Origin: Rhabdophis nuchalis | Lineage: Eukaryota > Chordata > Lepidosauria > Squamata > Natricidae | Direction of reading: 5' to 3' | Length of the DNA: 64,000 nt | Assembly (NCBI GenBank): GCA_039707465.1 | Contig: CM077644.1 | Span: 203,136,462 to 203,200,461, forward strand | Shown here: one piece after another, positions 1 through 10,426 of the stretch | Numbering within the stretch: position 1 is the first letter of the stretch | How the letters are laid out: each line of letters starts with the position of its first letter | The notes under the pieces: model-generated | What the model was told of the DNA's origin: nothing | What the model saw: only the letters and a program-made list of their open reading frames with translations | Database searches by the model: none | Program-made: the position numbers and the translations under genes

Positions 1-1290
1 TACCATAATTTTGAGGTGATTAAAATAAGATACACAAACATTTTTAGTGTGTACCGAGTGTGTACTGTACATATAGCAACTCTAACAAAAATTTTCAATA
101 ATTTTCAGCTTTGAAGTTACTCAAGTTTTAGTTAGGATTCACTTTCTGGAGATGCTGCTGCTGAAAATATTGCAAAATATACTGAAAATATCACTAAGAT
201 TTAGGATTCTGCCTAGAGAGGTGTTTTGTGTCAGATGATACCTCAGAAATGATTGGCAAGCACAATGAAATTCTGAAGCTACTAAAGAAGAAATAAAATG
301 AACAGAAAATATATGATGTTGGTTCCACATTTAGCATAGCTAGGAGCGAGATATAGGGCAAAGACTGTCTCTTTTGATCTACCAATTTTCTGTAGATCTC
401 TATGAAATAAGTTCCAACAGTAAAGAATTTCTAAAAAAAAGCATTTCATTCTGTCATACAGTTAGAAAAGTTCTTAGGCTTGCTGGAATTCAGTGATTAA
501 GCATCCCTGATCACACCTGAAAGGATCCTAAATATTTGACATGACCTTAAATGTCATTTTGTGTATCTCTATGTTATATGCTGAAGGGTTCAAGAAAATT
601 GATCCCTCTAAGACCAAAATATCTCTTTGCAATGGGTCTTTGATATTTTTCTTCTTCTTACTCATTCCAGATTGGTAAATCTCATAAAAGATGCTGCATT
701 ATGGTTTGAACAAAATACAGTATTAAAATCACACTTACTCTGATCTATAATTGGATAATCCTAATTTGTAAGAAGCAAACATTGCCAATCATTCAATACT
801 GTTGGCAATAACTATATCTGATACTGTAGGGAAAAAAGAGCTATAAATTGAGATTCTTTACAATAATTTCCCAATACATTGTAACAGAGCTGCCAAAATA
901 ATAATTGTGTAAAGTTCATGTTCAGCTACTGTTTAACAGCTCTACCCAGCCTGGACATAGAAATGAAGATTGTCAGGTTGTCATCAGTTCAAACTGCCAA
1001 AACCAGCTGTTGGATAACCAGAGATATAGTACTTTATGTTTTCTTCTTTTGTGAAGTATTGCTTATTCTTCATTGTCAGGTTTCCTGGGAAGGTTAGACA
1101 ATTCTTAGGGAAGAAAAGAAGGAAACACTGGAGCATAATCAAAACACAAAGATCTTAGAAACAGTTTCTATGTATAGTGCCATCCAAAGCCAGCACATTG
1201 AAGAAATAAAAGTGCAGTGAATGATCATTGGCTCCTGAGGTATATCCTAAAATCTGCTACATATGCAATATTTCAGCAAGGGGCCAGACT
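1..1290. other. AT-rich intergenic DNA, nothing recognised
   Basis: No open frame longer than about 63 codons, no terminal repeats and no repeat family that I recognise. The short frames here lack any family motif and are rejected as genes. Confidence 0.6.
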
Positions 1291-1302
1291 TGATGATGAT
1301 GA

Positions 1303-1356
1303 TTCTCCTCCTCCCCCTCCCCTTCCTCCTCCGCCTCGTCCTCCTCCTCCTCCTTC
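1303..1356. repeat. Imperfect (TCC)n polypyrimidine tract, BovB tail
   Basis: Runs of tcc/ctc with occasional g. It sits exactly at the 3' end of the minus-strand BovB fragment, so it is best read as the element's simple-repeat tail rather than an independent microsatellite. Confidence 0.75.
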
Positions 1357-1891
1357 CATATCTGTCATCGGACGTTGGCAATCCTGTTGACAATCCTATT
1401 TTTATCAATAGCAGCATGAAAAGATGCTGCTGAGTTTTGTCTAAACTAGTCCCTTAGATTTTGAAGCCATGATGTTCTTCTTCTGACTGGACCTCATTTG
1501 CTTTCAATCTTTCCCTAGATGATTAAGTGAAGTATGCTGTATTTTTCCAGGTGTTATATCACATATATGAAATATTCTTTTGCTTTTTAATGGTTTTGAT
1601 GATTTCAAAACCATTGTTTTTCCCAGGCGGTTTTATCACCTCCACATATCTGATTTTGTCAACCTAGCTCATATGTAACAGCTATCTGTAAATCCACATT
1701 TCAAATGTTTCTAGACTCTTCAAGTGTTTTTTTTTGTCAGAGACCAAGTCTCTACTCCGTGGAGCAGGATAGAAAAAGATGAAACATCTGACAAGTCTGA
1801 TTTTCAATCTTAGGCTTATGTTGTAGGTCTTTTTCATTTTGAAGAATGCTGTTCGAGCTTTCTCTATCCTTGTCTTTACAGTGGTCATGTC

Positions 1892-2095
1892 CAGGGGTGA
1901 AATTCAGCAGGTTCTGACTGGTTCTGGAGAACTGATAGCGGAAATCTTGAATAGTTCAGAGAACCTGCAAATGCCTCCTTTGGCTGGCCCCAAAGTGGGG
2001 TGGGAATGAAGATTTTGCAATATTCTTCCCTTGCCACGCCCACCAAGCCACAGCCACAGAACCGGTAGTAAAAAAAAATATGAATTTCACCACTG
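1892..2095 (+). mobile_element. Non-autonomous hAT MITE, family A (204 bp)
   Basis: Terminal inverted repeats CAGGGGTGAAATTCA and TGAATTTCACCACTG pair with one mismatch in 15. The element is flanked by 8-bp target duplications GTCATGTC (1884-1891) and ATCATGTC (2096-2103), 7 of 8 identical. An 8-bp duplication with CAG...CTG ends is diagnostic of hAT transposons. There is no transposase, so it must have been mobilised in trans. It lies inside the BovB fragment and interrupts its coding region. A second copy of the family is at 7343-7544 in the opposite orientation. Confidence 0.88.
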
Positions 2096-2169
2096 ATCAT
2101 GTCCCAGCTTTCATGTAAATTAGAATTCAGGTATGTAATCCTTTCAACTTTTTCTGTGGTATTCCTTCT

Positions 2170-4977
2170 GAATTTAGGGTGGTAAACTAATGGTAAGGCT
2201 TATTAGTTCTTACATCTTATTATTTGAATATACTTCTTGATTTGAAAACTAATTCATAGTTAGTTAGTTATTGTTACATTTATATCCTGCTTTTTCTTTG
2301 GATCTCAGAGTCACCTTTTGGTCCCCCTCCCCACTATAATAACCTAGTGAGGTAAGGTGAGAAAGAATAGTGGACTCCAACTTTATTTTTTCTTTAACTT
2401 GCTTGAATCTTGCTAATCACACCAACAGGAAAACCTAAGCCATTATAAACTGGTTGAAATACATTAGCACAGGGCTGATCATATATTTGTTCTCCAGGTG
2501 AATTTTTAGTCGGTTGGTAAGAGAGTTAGTGCCACTGATGGCATTTATCTTCTATTTTTAATTTTTCAGCAAGGACTTTGGGCCCTATATTCATGGTTCA
2601 AGAAAATAATTTTAATAGAAAAAAGAAGTTGAGATGATGTTCTTCCTTTCTTTTTACCAGCACTGGCCCCAGTCAAGTAAAATATACATATAGCACAGCC
2701 TCACTTTTTTTCTGCTTGGAAAATCTGGATTTTCTAGGTTTTTACTACTTAATCCTATTCATATTTAAGTATGATAGAACTCTACTATCTTGTGACTCTC
2801 ATAATTTTTATTCTAGATCAGGATGAATTAGAATTAGAAACAGAACAATTCTGAGAAAAAAACACATTAATCTGTAAATATGTGAAGGCTGCAAGATTTA
2901 CAAAGCCAGGAATTTCTTTTTTTAATGATGAATCTGTTATAAGAATTACTGAAAGAGCACCTTATTTTTAAGTTCCTTGTACTGTACTTCAGGTTTATTA
3001 CACAAACCTGGCTGTGCAGATGAGAGCCACGTGAAAGCAATTCTTCTAGCATAGCACAAGAAAGAGACTTGTAACTCTATATTCATTTAATAATGACTTT
3101 ATTACTTCTGTAAACCTACCCCATAGTTTGTAAAATATTATAGCTTGTGTCGTTGAGTTATATCATATATGTGAATGAGCCATCAGACATCTGAAATGCA
3201 GATCGAACTTTCATATTAGGTCACATTTATCCAAGATAATAATTTACAGAGAACTCAGTTTATACGTGACACCAATCACTGCTAGCAACCAAGTAATCAT
3301 GACATTTATGTGAGTGTGTCATTTCTTGTACTACGGTATCTAAATAAAAAGATGGCTACTTATATAAAATCTTATGCTGTCTAAAGCAGAATGGAATGAG
3401 TATGTATGTATGTATGTATTATATCAATAATGTTGAAACTGCTTGTTTGTAGTTCATAATCAGCAGACAAATTAAGTATACCAGGGCCTTTTCTTTAGCA
3501 AAATTTCTGGTCTTTTAATGCAGGTACCATCCTGTTTTGATACAGAAATAAATATGTTTCAGTTTTCAAACGAAAAACATGATTAATATGATCCTGAAAC
3601 AAAATAGTGCACTATATTTAAGTTGAATGAGCTTTATATGTCTCCTCTTGGTTATTCTGGAAGGGAAAAGAATGCTGTTACTTTAGCAACTGCAATAAAA
3701 TATGGTACTTGTGTTCACAGCTGCTTCTGCATCATTGCCCATTGCCCAATCTCTTTCTATTCACATCTAGAATGTCTCCCAGAAGAAATAAATATCATCC
3801 TGTAGAATTCCTTTAGGAGGACCAGACATCAGTTAAATAGAATCTTTTACATTTCCAGAAACAGAATCTTCATGTTGCTGTCATTTCATTTTTACTAAAA
3901 TATCAAGAGAATGAGCAGTCTTACAGCGTTTTAATAGGGACTACGCAGAAAGGCAATTTCTCTCAGAATTTCAATGAGCTATAGGCTAACATAATCTGTA
4001 GAGGTTGGAGGGCTGAATATAAACAGAGTACATATTTTAAACACAATTTTGAAGAATATTCCCCATCTATTTCCACATTTTGTGAGTTCCATAAAGCAAA
4101 TTCTAATTCTTTTCTCTGTTGGAGCCATACTAAAAATGTGTTTTGATCATGATATTCTGTCATGGTGAGATACCCCAATATTGTTGTATGTTTTATAGCC
4201 ATCTTGATTTGTCTTAAAACACAACAGATGTATTTGATAGAGATGAGAAACATAAAGCACCTATGATTAAAGGGGAGCTTGCTTATTATTCTATTAAAAC
4301 TAGCTAGCTTCATGGCCACAAATTATACGCTCTGTGCAGGAAAATATTAGAAGCTGTCTTATGCCAAATCAGCTTGTTTCTTTTCTTCATCTTGACTTGC
4401 ACTATTTTTCTTGAGTCTTGGACAGTATTTCTTCTCAACCATACCTTGAACAAGACATGCTCCAAAGAAAATTTCTGACTTAAAATGCAAAACTTCTTAC
4501 AATCATAATTGGTTTTGATAAACAGTCGAATTCCAAAACTTTGGCATATAGTTAAACATTACATTAACATGTTAAGATTTTCCTATAAATTTAGTTATGT
4601 ATGCTATCCCCTAAAGATACCAAATAATCACAAGATCATTTCATTATTATATTTAATGTGATCTGCAGGAATGTATAATGTTACCAGTTTGGTGAAATAC
4701 TGCTATTGCTTTCATCAAGACTTTTGGTCAATGCTAAAAATAAATTCTGGGTAAAAAGTATAGCTTGAAAGCCATGAGGACATAGCCTGAATATAACAGA
4801 ATTTGCACAGAAATACAGAATTATTATTCCTCAATGGCTTTTCTACAGATGAAAAGGATGACTCCCAGTTTTTCTCAGAAGACAACTGATGTTTGGGCAG
4901 TAACAGACAATTGAAATGATAAACTAGGAAAAACTATATAAACTACCGGTATGTAACAGATAAGGGATATTATGAGT
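2170..4977. other. AT-rich intergenic DNA with a weak old repeat
   Basis: Mostly unrecognised. Around 2270-2370 the text (tatatcctgc...ctcagagtcacc...ctagtgaggtaaggtgag) resembles the 3' part of an ancient amniote SINE/L2-type repeat, but it is too decayed to assign. A short (GTAT)n run lies at about 3402-3420. The 118-codon minus-strand frame at 3963-4319 shows no family motif. Confidence 0.5.
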
Positions 4978-4985
4978 GTAAAGTC

Positions 4986-5128
4986 CAGAGGTGGGTTGCT
5001 CCCAGTTCAGCCCGGATCCGGCGAACCAGTAGCAGTGGTGGGAAGCTCTGCCCACCCACCACATCGTGCGCAAGCGCATGTGGAAGCACATCCAAACCAG
5101 TAGTAAAAAAATTGGCAACCCACCACTG
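4986..5128 (+). mobile_element. Non-autonomous hAT MITE, family B (143 bp)
   Basis: Termini CAGAGGTGGGTTGC and GCAACCCACCACTG form an inverted repeat with one mismatch in 14. Flanking 8-bp target duplications are GTAAAGTC (4978-4985) and GTAAGGTC (5129-5136), 7 of 8 identical. The interior is GC-rich (gcccacccacc, gcgcaagcgc) in AT-rich surroundings and codes for nothing. The single mismatch in each pair implies modest age. Confidence 0.88.
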
Positions 5129-5136
5129 GTAAGGTC

Positions 5137-5591
5137 CATTATAGTACAGTTTAATTCACATTTGTCCACTTTTCTTTCCCTCATTTCTATTTATTTATGC
5201 AATCAATTTTTAAGGCCACAAATCTGGGCAACCTATACATAAGAAGAATACATGGAAAAGGATCACAGTTTATTGGGAGACAAAGACACCAGCAATGAAG
5301 CTTTCAAAATGTAACACTAGACAATCACACCTCCCCAAAACATGGAGAATTTTAATTTAAACTACTCATATAGGTAATATTATTGATCCCTCAGAATATG
5401 GTTAAACAAACTACATTTTCTTAGCAACTGCCGTCAGAGCTTCTCCAAAATTTGCTGCTGAACAGTAGTCTTAATTGGAAAGATATTCCCAAAATATTTC
5501 AACAAATGAAAAAAATAAAGAAAGAAAAAGGAAAGAATGGAAATAAAGTTCAATTTTAGTTAAAGCTACATCAGATTTAATTTTTTCCCAG
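5137..5591. other. AT-rich intergenic DNA, nothing recognised
   Basis: No coding frame, terminal repeat or known repeat family seen. Confidence 0.55.
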
Positions 5592-5830
5592 GTTCTACTT
5601 GCTTCAGTAGATACAGCACATGGTTAACTATCCCTGTACTTAAAAGTTAAGCAGGTCCAGTCATGTTTAGTAATTGGATGGAGTCCCTCAGGAAATACCA
5701 AGGTTATAAGTTTGACTGGGAAGGGTGAAAAATGTTAACTAAAGAAGACAGTGTGCATGCTATTGCCAGGAAAACTACACTGATAAATACACAAAATTGC
5801 CAGGAGTTGAATTTGATTCAAAAGAACTAT
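5592..5830 (+). mobile_element. 5S rRNA-derived SINE
   Basis: The segment 5641-5705 closely follows the 3' half of 5S rRNA: 'agttaagcaggt' for the internal A-box region (aagctaagcagggt), then 'tttagtaattggatgg' for 'gttagtacttggatgg', then 'ggaaataccaaggt' for 'gggaataccgggtgc'. The preceding 50 bases are a decayed 5S 5' half, placing the head at about 5592-5712. A tail with 'gccaggaaaactac' and 'gccaggagttgaatttgattcaaa' follows, a 3' module shared by several squamate SINEs. The C-box-like spacing fits 5S-type RNA polymerase III promoters. It is a SINE and not a functional rRNA gene because of the many substitutions and the extra tail. Strand follows the 5S sense direction. Confidence 0.75.
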
Positions 5831-6017
5831 TTTAATCAATTCTTTCTAAGTGCCTGTTGTCAAGAAATCTACTGTTAAGAGTTTGACTACCTAACTTTGA
5901 CTCAAATGTTAAATGCAACACTAACACTAGGTCGAAAGAAAGTTATACATTCCCACTCTATAAAATAGAGTGACATTTCTTAATGATTTGAAGTCCAATT
6001 TCAAAAATCCTAAGTAT

Positions 6018-6447
6018 ATGTGCAGAGAAGGGCAACCAAGATGATTAGGGGACTGGAGACTAAGACATATGAAGAACGGCTGCAGGAGCTGGGTATGTCT
6101 AGCTTGATGAAGAGAAGGACCAGGGGAGACATGATAGCAGTGTTCCGATATCTCAGAGGGTGCCACAAAGAAGAGGGAATCAAACTATTCTCCAAGGCAC
6201 CTGGGGGCAGGACAAGAAGCAACGGGTGGAAACTAATAAAGGAGAGAAGCAACTAGAACTAAGGAGAAATTTCCTGACAGTAAGAACAATTAACCTCTGG
6301 AACAGCTTGCCTCCAGAAGTTGTGAATGCCCCAACCCTGGAAGTCTTTAAAAAGATGTTAGATAGCCATTTGTCTGAAATGGTATAAGGTTCCTGCCCAT
6401 GCAGGGGGTTGGACTAGAACACCTACAAGGTCCCTTCCAACTCTGCT
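6018..6447 (+). mobile_element. CR1 LINE 3' end (5'-truncated)
   Basis: The two frames 6020-6256 and 6160-6387 together give the C-terminal end of CR1 ORF2: MQRRATKMIRGLE, YEERLQELGM, RTRGDMIAVFRYLRG, LRRNFLTVRTINLWNSLPPE, LEVFKKMLDSHL. One frameshift near 6240 joins them. The 3' UTR 'ggggttggactagaacacctacaaggtcccttccaactctg' type sequence (6404-6445) is the standard CR1 ending. It runs straight into a (TATTG)n array derived from the CR1 terminal repeat. Low divergence from the usual squamate CR1 text suggests a fairly young copy. It is defective because only the last part of ORF2 is present. Confidence 0.9.
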
Positions 6448-6533
6448 ATTGTATTGTATTGTATTGTATTGTATTGTATTGTATTGTATTGTATTGTATT
6501 GTATTGTATTGTATTGTATTGTATTGTATTGTA
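6448..6533. repeat. (TATTG)n microsatellite on a CR1 tail
   Basis: About 17 uninterrupted copies of the 5-bp unit. It begins at the CR1 3' terminus, so the array was seeded by the element's own short terminal repeat and then expanded. Confidence 0.95.
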
Positions 6534-6539
6534 TATCAT

Positions 6540-7334
6540 CATCTCAGATCTACTGAATTTAATTTAAGGTTAGTGCTAAAACATCAGATTCAGCAAGTTT
6601 TTAATCTCATTCAGGACTCTGCTGTTTAGTAATTTTTCCAGGGGAATCTCTCTTAGATCCTAAATGCTCAAAATGCCGTCATCAGTACTACCACCATACC
6701 ACCACCATCAACATATGGATCATTTTCACTATTGTTTTGTCAATTCTAAGAATGGAAAAGACTGGATGGAAATAAAATGAACTGAAATGGAATCATCATT
6801 CCTTGATGTTTTGAAACAATTATGGTTATTTCAGGGGCATTCAGAGCAGGAGTCATAGAAGTCAAGATAGTAGTTGCAGCATTAGTGAAAGCCTTCCTTT
6901 CTGTATGTGAAGAGCATGCATCCATGCCTGGACCCATACAGGAATGACAGAAACTAAGGAATCAATGTAGTACCTGTCAGAAAAAATAATATGGGGTCCC
7001 AACTCAGGGTTGAGGTTGTGCAAGAATAAATAAAAATGAAATCCAGACAGCTGTGGCAAAAGCTGAAATATTCTCAAAAGCAAAGAGGTTTGCTTTGGGG
7101 GCAGTTGCAGAAAAAATGCATACAGAGACACTGTTTTATAGGGAAGCTTGTCCTGGGTGTGGAAGTGTGTATGTGCTGATTCTAGGGTGATACATGAGAT
7201 GTGTATTTGTATGTGTGTTTTTGTGAAGGTACATGTCATCCATGATGGGTTTTTTTTTTGTGAACATGCAGTTCTATTGGGAGACAATTTTAATTAATTC
7301 CATTTGTGTTTATGTACCTTCTACTTTGATATGT
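6540..7334. other. Intergenic DNA, nothing recognised
   Basis: The 141-codon minus-strand frame at 6862-7287 has no domain signature and low-complexity composition. I see no repeat family. Confidence 0.5.
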
Positions 7335-7342
7335 GGATTAAG

Positions 7343-7544
7343 ACGTGGTGAAATTCAATTCTTTTTTACTACCAGTTCTGTGGACATGGCTTGGTGGGTG
7401 TGGTAGGAGAAGGATACTGCAAAATCTCCATTCCCACCCCACTCTGGGGCCAGCCAAAGGTGGTATTTGCTGGTTCTCCGAACAAGTCAAATTTCTGCTA
7501 CCGGTTTTTCAGAACCTGTCAGAACCTTCTGAATTTCACCCCTG
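7343..7544 (-). mobile_element. Non-autonomous hAT MITE, family A, inverted copy (202 bp)
   Basis: Same family as 1892-2095 in the opposite orientation: shared interior (gcaaaatctccattcccaccc, ggggccagccaaag) and ends GTGGTGAAATTCA and TGAATTTCACCCCTG. The flanking 8-bp duplication is perfect, GGATTAAG at 7335-7342 and 7545-7552. The left terminal CAG has decayed to 'acg', so the left edge is inferred from the duplication. Confidence 0.87.
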
Positions 7545-7552
7545 GGATTAAG

Positions 7553-9850
7553 TCTGGGTAACTTATTTTAGGGGTTTCAGGAAGTTGAGTAAAATATTTT
7601 CCCCCATTTCCTATTTTTACTTGATTAACTTAGTTTCAGCTTGACTGTTAATTATCTAGCGCAGATGCCGATTCTCGGTCCACTGTAGATTTTATTAATA
7701 TTTAAGGGAAGATGGAGACAGATAAGAAATAAAATATATTTTGATATAAAATGTGCCACGTACCTTTCAGGTGTGCTTAAACTACTGCTCCTGTTATATT
7801 CAACTTGCTACTTAGTGACATCATTGTTTTAAATGATTGGTATTATATTCTGGAAATAACAAATTGGGAAGAGCTGAGGTACAGTAATTATACAAATCAT
7901 ATTTTGCTAAAGTGGTAATATAAGTGAACATTTCATGTTTTAAGACTTAAAGGCTTGTCTGGAAAAGAGTTGCTTTAAAATTTACAGTTTAAAATATTGT
8001 AGCAGTATTTTATTACCTTTCAACCAAAATGTTTCTTCTACTATGGGATTTTTGTCTCAGTAATATGCTTAGTCAATATCTGAGAATCCGGCATATGTAA
8101 AGTTTGAACTTCAAATTTAAGCATGAAAAAAATGTATTTTTGTGCTATTGGTGTGTGTGCCTCTCATCATTTGTCAATGCAGATGACAATATCAGATGGT
8201 AATTGCCAAGGTAAACAGTAATAGGAACAATTGTAGCACAGCGATTCCTGTAAAAAGCACCAGTAGTATCTAACAGAGTACTGAGGAAGATTTAATCTGC
8301 TATCTCAGACAACTACATTTGAAATGTTATGATGAGTTGCTAACAGTGAATACTATTGGATTTAAAAATGTGCTTTAAAATGTACTTTATTATTTAATCA
8401 CAGTTTAGAAACAGATAAGCTGTAATTTCTTTGCCTCTTAACTTCCAATTTATTGCTACTGTATTCTAAAATAGGTGTCAAGCAACTTTCAAGAACAAAT
8501 GATGACTTTTTTTTGTTTACCGTAGTTATTGGCCATGACATATTTAAAGCTATTTAAATGTTTTCATGATCTGTCAGAATGCATTAGTAAAAGGGACCAG
8601 AATGTACCGAATCTCTTTGAGAGAGATTGGTGGCCGAGAAATGTGAAATATAAACAAATAACTATAGATAATATAAAAATTTAAGATCAATAAATACCTA
8701 AGAATGTATTAATATCTTCTTAATCACTTGAATCCTATATATTACTCTTTCAAATAGAACATCAACAATGTTACATATCTGTAACTGTCTACTCTTAAAA
8801 ATAGTTTATTTCCTCCAACCATTGCTGAATATCAAAATATTAGTCAGGTCATGTTTAAGAAAGACTATGTGGAAGCGCATTTGGTTACATGAAGATTCCT
8901 GTATGTTTGGAACACTGGTTTCATTCATAGAAAACAAAATATCTTGAGTTATGAGAAATTTGTTCAACAGAAAAATAAAAGCAAGTTAATAAATGATGAC
9001 AATTACTCCCCAGAATTATCAGTGGGCTTGAAAAGGCAATGAGAGAGAAAGCAAAAGGAACACCACTGGTTTCTACACCTCAAACAAATCTTAGTAATTT
9101 CCCCCTAAATCTATATTTACTAAGTAATTATTATCTTTCATTGTGTTCTTTGCATCTATTTAGTTATGCATGCTCTGCTAAATTATTTATTTAATTCTGG
9201 GGAGTATAACTACTTTTATGTTACCCTACAGTCATATTTCCAGACTGCTTTACAACTATAGTAACACCCCCACCCCCCAAATATAGGAATATTTTCCCCA
9301 TGTGGGAAAACTAACAACCACAAAATAAGAAAAGCAGCAAAAGCCAGGATACAGAATTAAAATTGCTTCCAAAAACGCTTGGGATTTTTTAAATACCTTC
9401 TTTGTCAAGCAGAGAAAAGGAAAAGAAATAGAAGTCAGGCAAAGTTGGCTGGGAAAACATTCAGCAGCAGGTCACAACCATTGGAAATCCTTCAGCTTCC
9501 ATTTCCAAAGGACATTATGATATAAATTCTAACTTTTTGTACATGCATTATGATGTTAAAATCTGCATTTATTCTATGATTACAGTTTAACTTTCTTCTT
9601 CCTATAATCTATCCTGCCTAGGCATCAAAACCATAAATCATAAGTTCATTTTTTTTCATTTTTAACACAAAAACTCCATAAGGGGTTTCCAGTCAGGAAT
9701 AAATGTAGATATTGTCTTTTCTTTGATCAAAGAAGTCAATTTAACCATCTGCCATGGAACGTCTTTTAACTGCATTGATTGTTTTAAAATTCTCATATTT
9801 ATTTACTTATTTTTCAGTTTTTATCTGAAACACATCTAAGTCCCAACAAT
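7553..9850. other. AT-rich intergenic DNA
   Basis: Apart from a short LINE tail at about 8600-8668, I recognise nothing. No coding frame of note. Confidence 0.5.
8600..8668 (+). mobile_element. Short LINE (L2-type) 3' tail fragment
   Basis: The text 'ccgaatctctttgagagaga' followed by 'ggtggccgagaaatgtgaaat' and an A/T-rich tail 'ataaacaaataa' matches the terminal pattern of squamate L2-type LINEs (cgagtctctttgagagag...ggcgg...gaaata, then aaataaat). It is only about 70 bp, so the family assignment is tentative. Confidence 0.45.
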
Positions 9851-9854
9851 GCTT

Positions 9855-10000
9855 TTTGTTCAGCTCTGAAGAGCTGAAGAAAATTCTTGGATGAGAAGTG
9901 AAACATCTTCAAAGGAAAATCAGAAAGTCTAATTGCCTCTTGAAAAAGCACCGTTGGGATAACCATGACCAAGATGATGGAGACTCTCCATAGACAAACA
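9855..10000 (+). repeat. Interspersed repeat segment with a 'ggatgagaag...gaaac' core
   Basis: The stretch 'ctgaagaaaattcttgg', 'atgagaagtgaaacatcttc' and 'cagaaagtctaattgcctct' is a pattern I associate with a dispersed vertebrate repeat that I suspect belongs to Penelope-like elements. A variant of its last part (agaaagtccagttgcctgttg, reverse strand) is duplicated at 50746-50794 in this window, which supports a repeat family. Edges and family are uncertain. Confidence 0.45.
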
Positions 10001-10284
10001 CATCTTAGGAATTAAAATATTGTAAGTATAAATGTATAACTCATAATAAATATTTTTTTTGAATCCAAAATGGAGGTCAAACTTAAGCTGGGGTTGAAGG
10101 CCTTGTAAAATAGAGTTGCACATTGTGCTTTAATACATTGCATTCTAGTATCATTCCACATAGAGAACGGTCTAAATATAAGTATATATAATGATTTGTT
10201 TTAAAAAAGATTAAAATATTATTGCATGGCAAATGAAATTTTATGTTCTAGTTCCAAATCCAGTATTGACCTATCATTCTAATT

Positions 10285-10418
10285 CAGAGGTTCCCAAGCT
10301 TGGCAACTTTAAGACTTGTGGACTTCAACTCCCAGAATTCTCCAGCCAGCAGAGCTGGCTGGAGAATTCTGGGAGTTAAGTCCACAAGTCTTAAAGTTGC
10401 CAAGTTTGGGAACCTCTG
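10285..10418. mobile_element. Palindromic hAT-type MITE (134 bp)
   Basis: The two halves are near-perfect reverse complements over almost the full length. The arms run from CAGAGGTTCCCAAGC to the matching 'tttgggaacctctg' and meet at 'ccagccagcagagctggctgg'. Perfect 8-bp target duplications TTCTAATT flank it (10277-10284 and 10419-10426). CAG...CTG ends and 8-bp duplications mark it as hAT. A transcript would fold into one long hairpin. The short minus-strand frame through it is an artefact. Confidence 0.9.
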
Positions 10419-10426
10419 TTCTAATT

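Larger units (their letters stand above)
1292..2165 (-). mobile_element. BovB (RTE-clade) LINE, 5'-truncated 3' end
   Basis: On the minus strand, 1682-1888 encodes the C-terminal part of an RTE/BovB reverse transcriptase polyprotein. The recognisable block TRIEKARTAFFKMKK is followed further on by LEAFEMWIYR-like residues (here LETFEMWIYR). Downstream on that strand, near 1360-1480, lies the BovB end with 'caacgtccga' and 'ctcagcagcatctttt'. It finishes in a GGA-rich tail at 1303-1356, as squamate BovB copies do. Upstream coding continues beyond the inserted hAT element to about 2165 (residues ITYLNSNLHESWDM read through the junction). Frame breaks elsewhere make it a dead copy. BovB is the LINE known for horizontal transfer among squamates, ruminants and ticks. 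The upstream edge is approximate. Confidence 0.82.

Noticed and set aside
3963..4319. 118-aa minus-strand frame
   Set aside because: No recognisable motif and AT-driven residue composition.
5641..5705. Possible 5S rRNA gene
   Set aside because: Too many substitutions and fused to a SINE tail; read as a 5S-derived SINE.
6862..7287. 141-aa minus-strand frame
   Set aside because: No domain, low-complexity His/Thr composition, and no splice or promoter context; expected by chance at this length in 64 kb.
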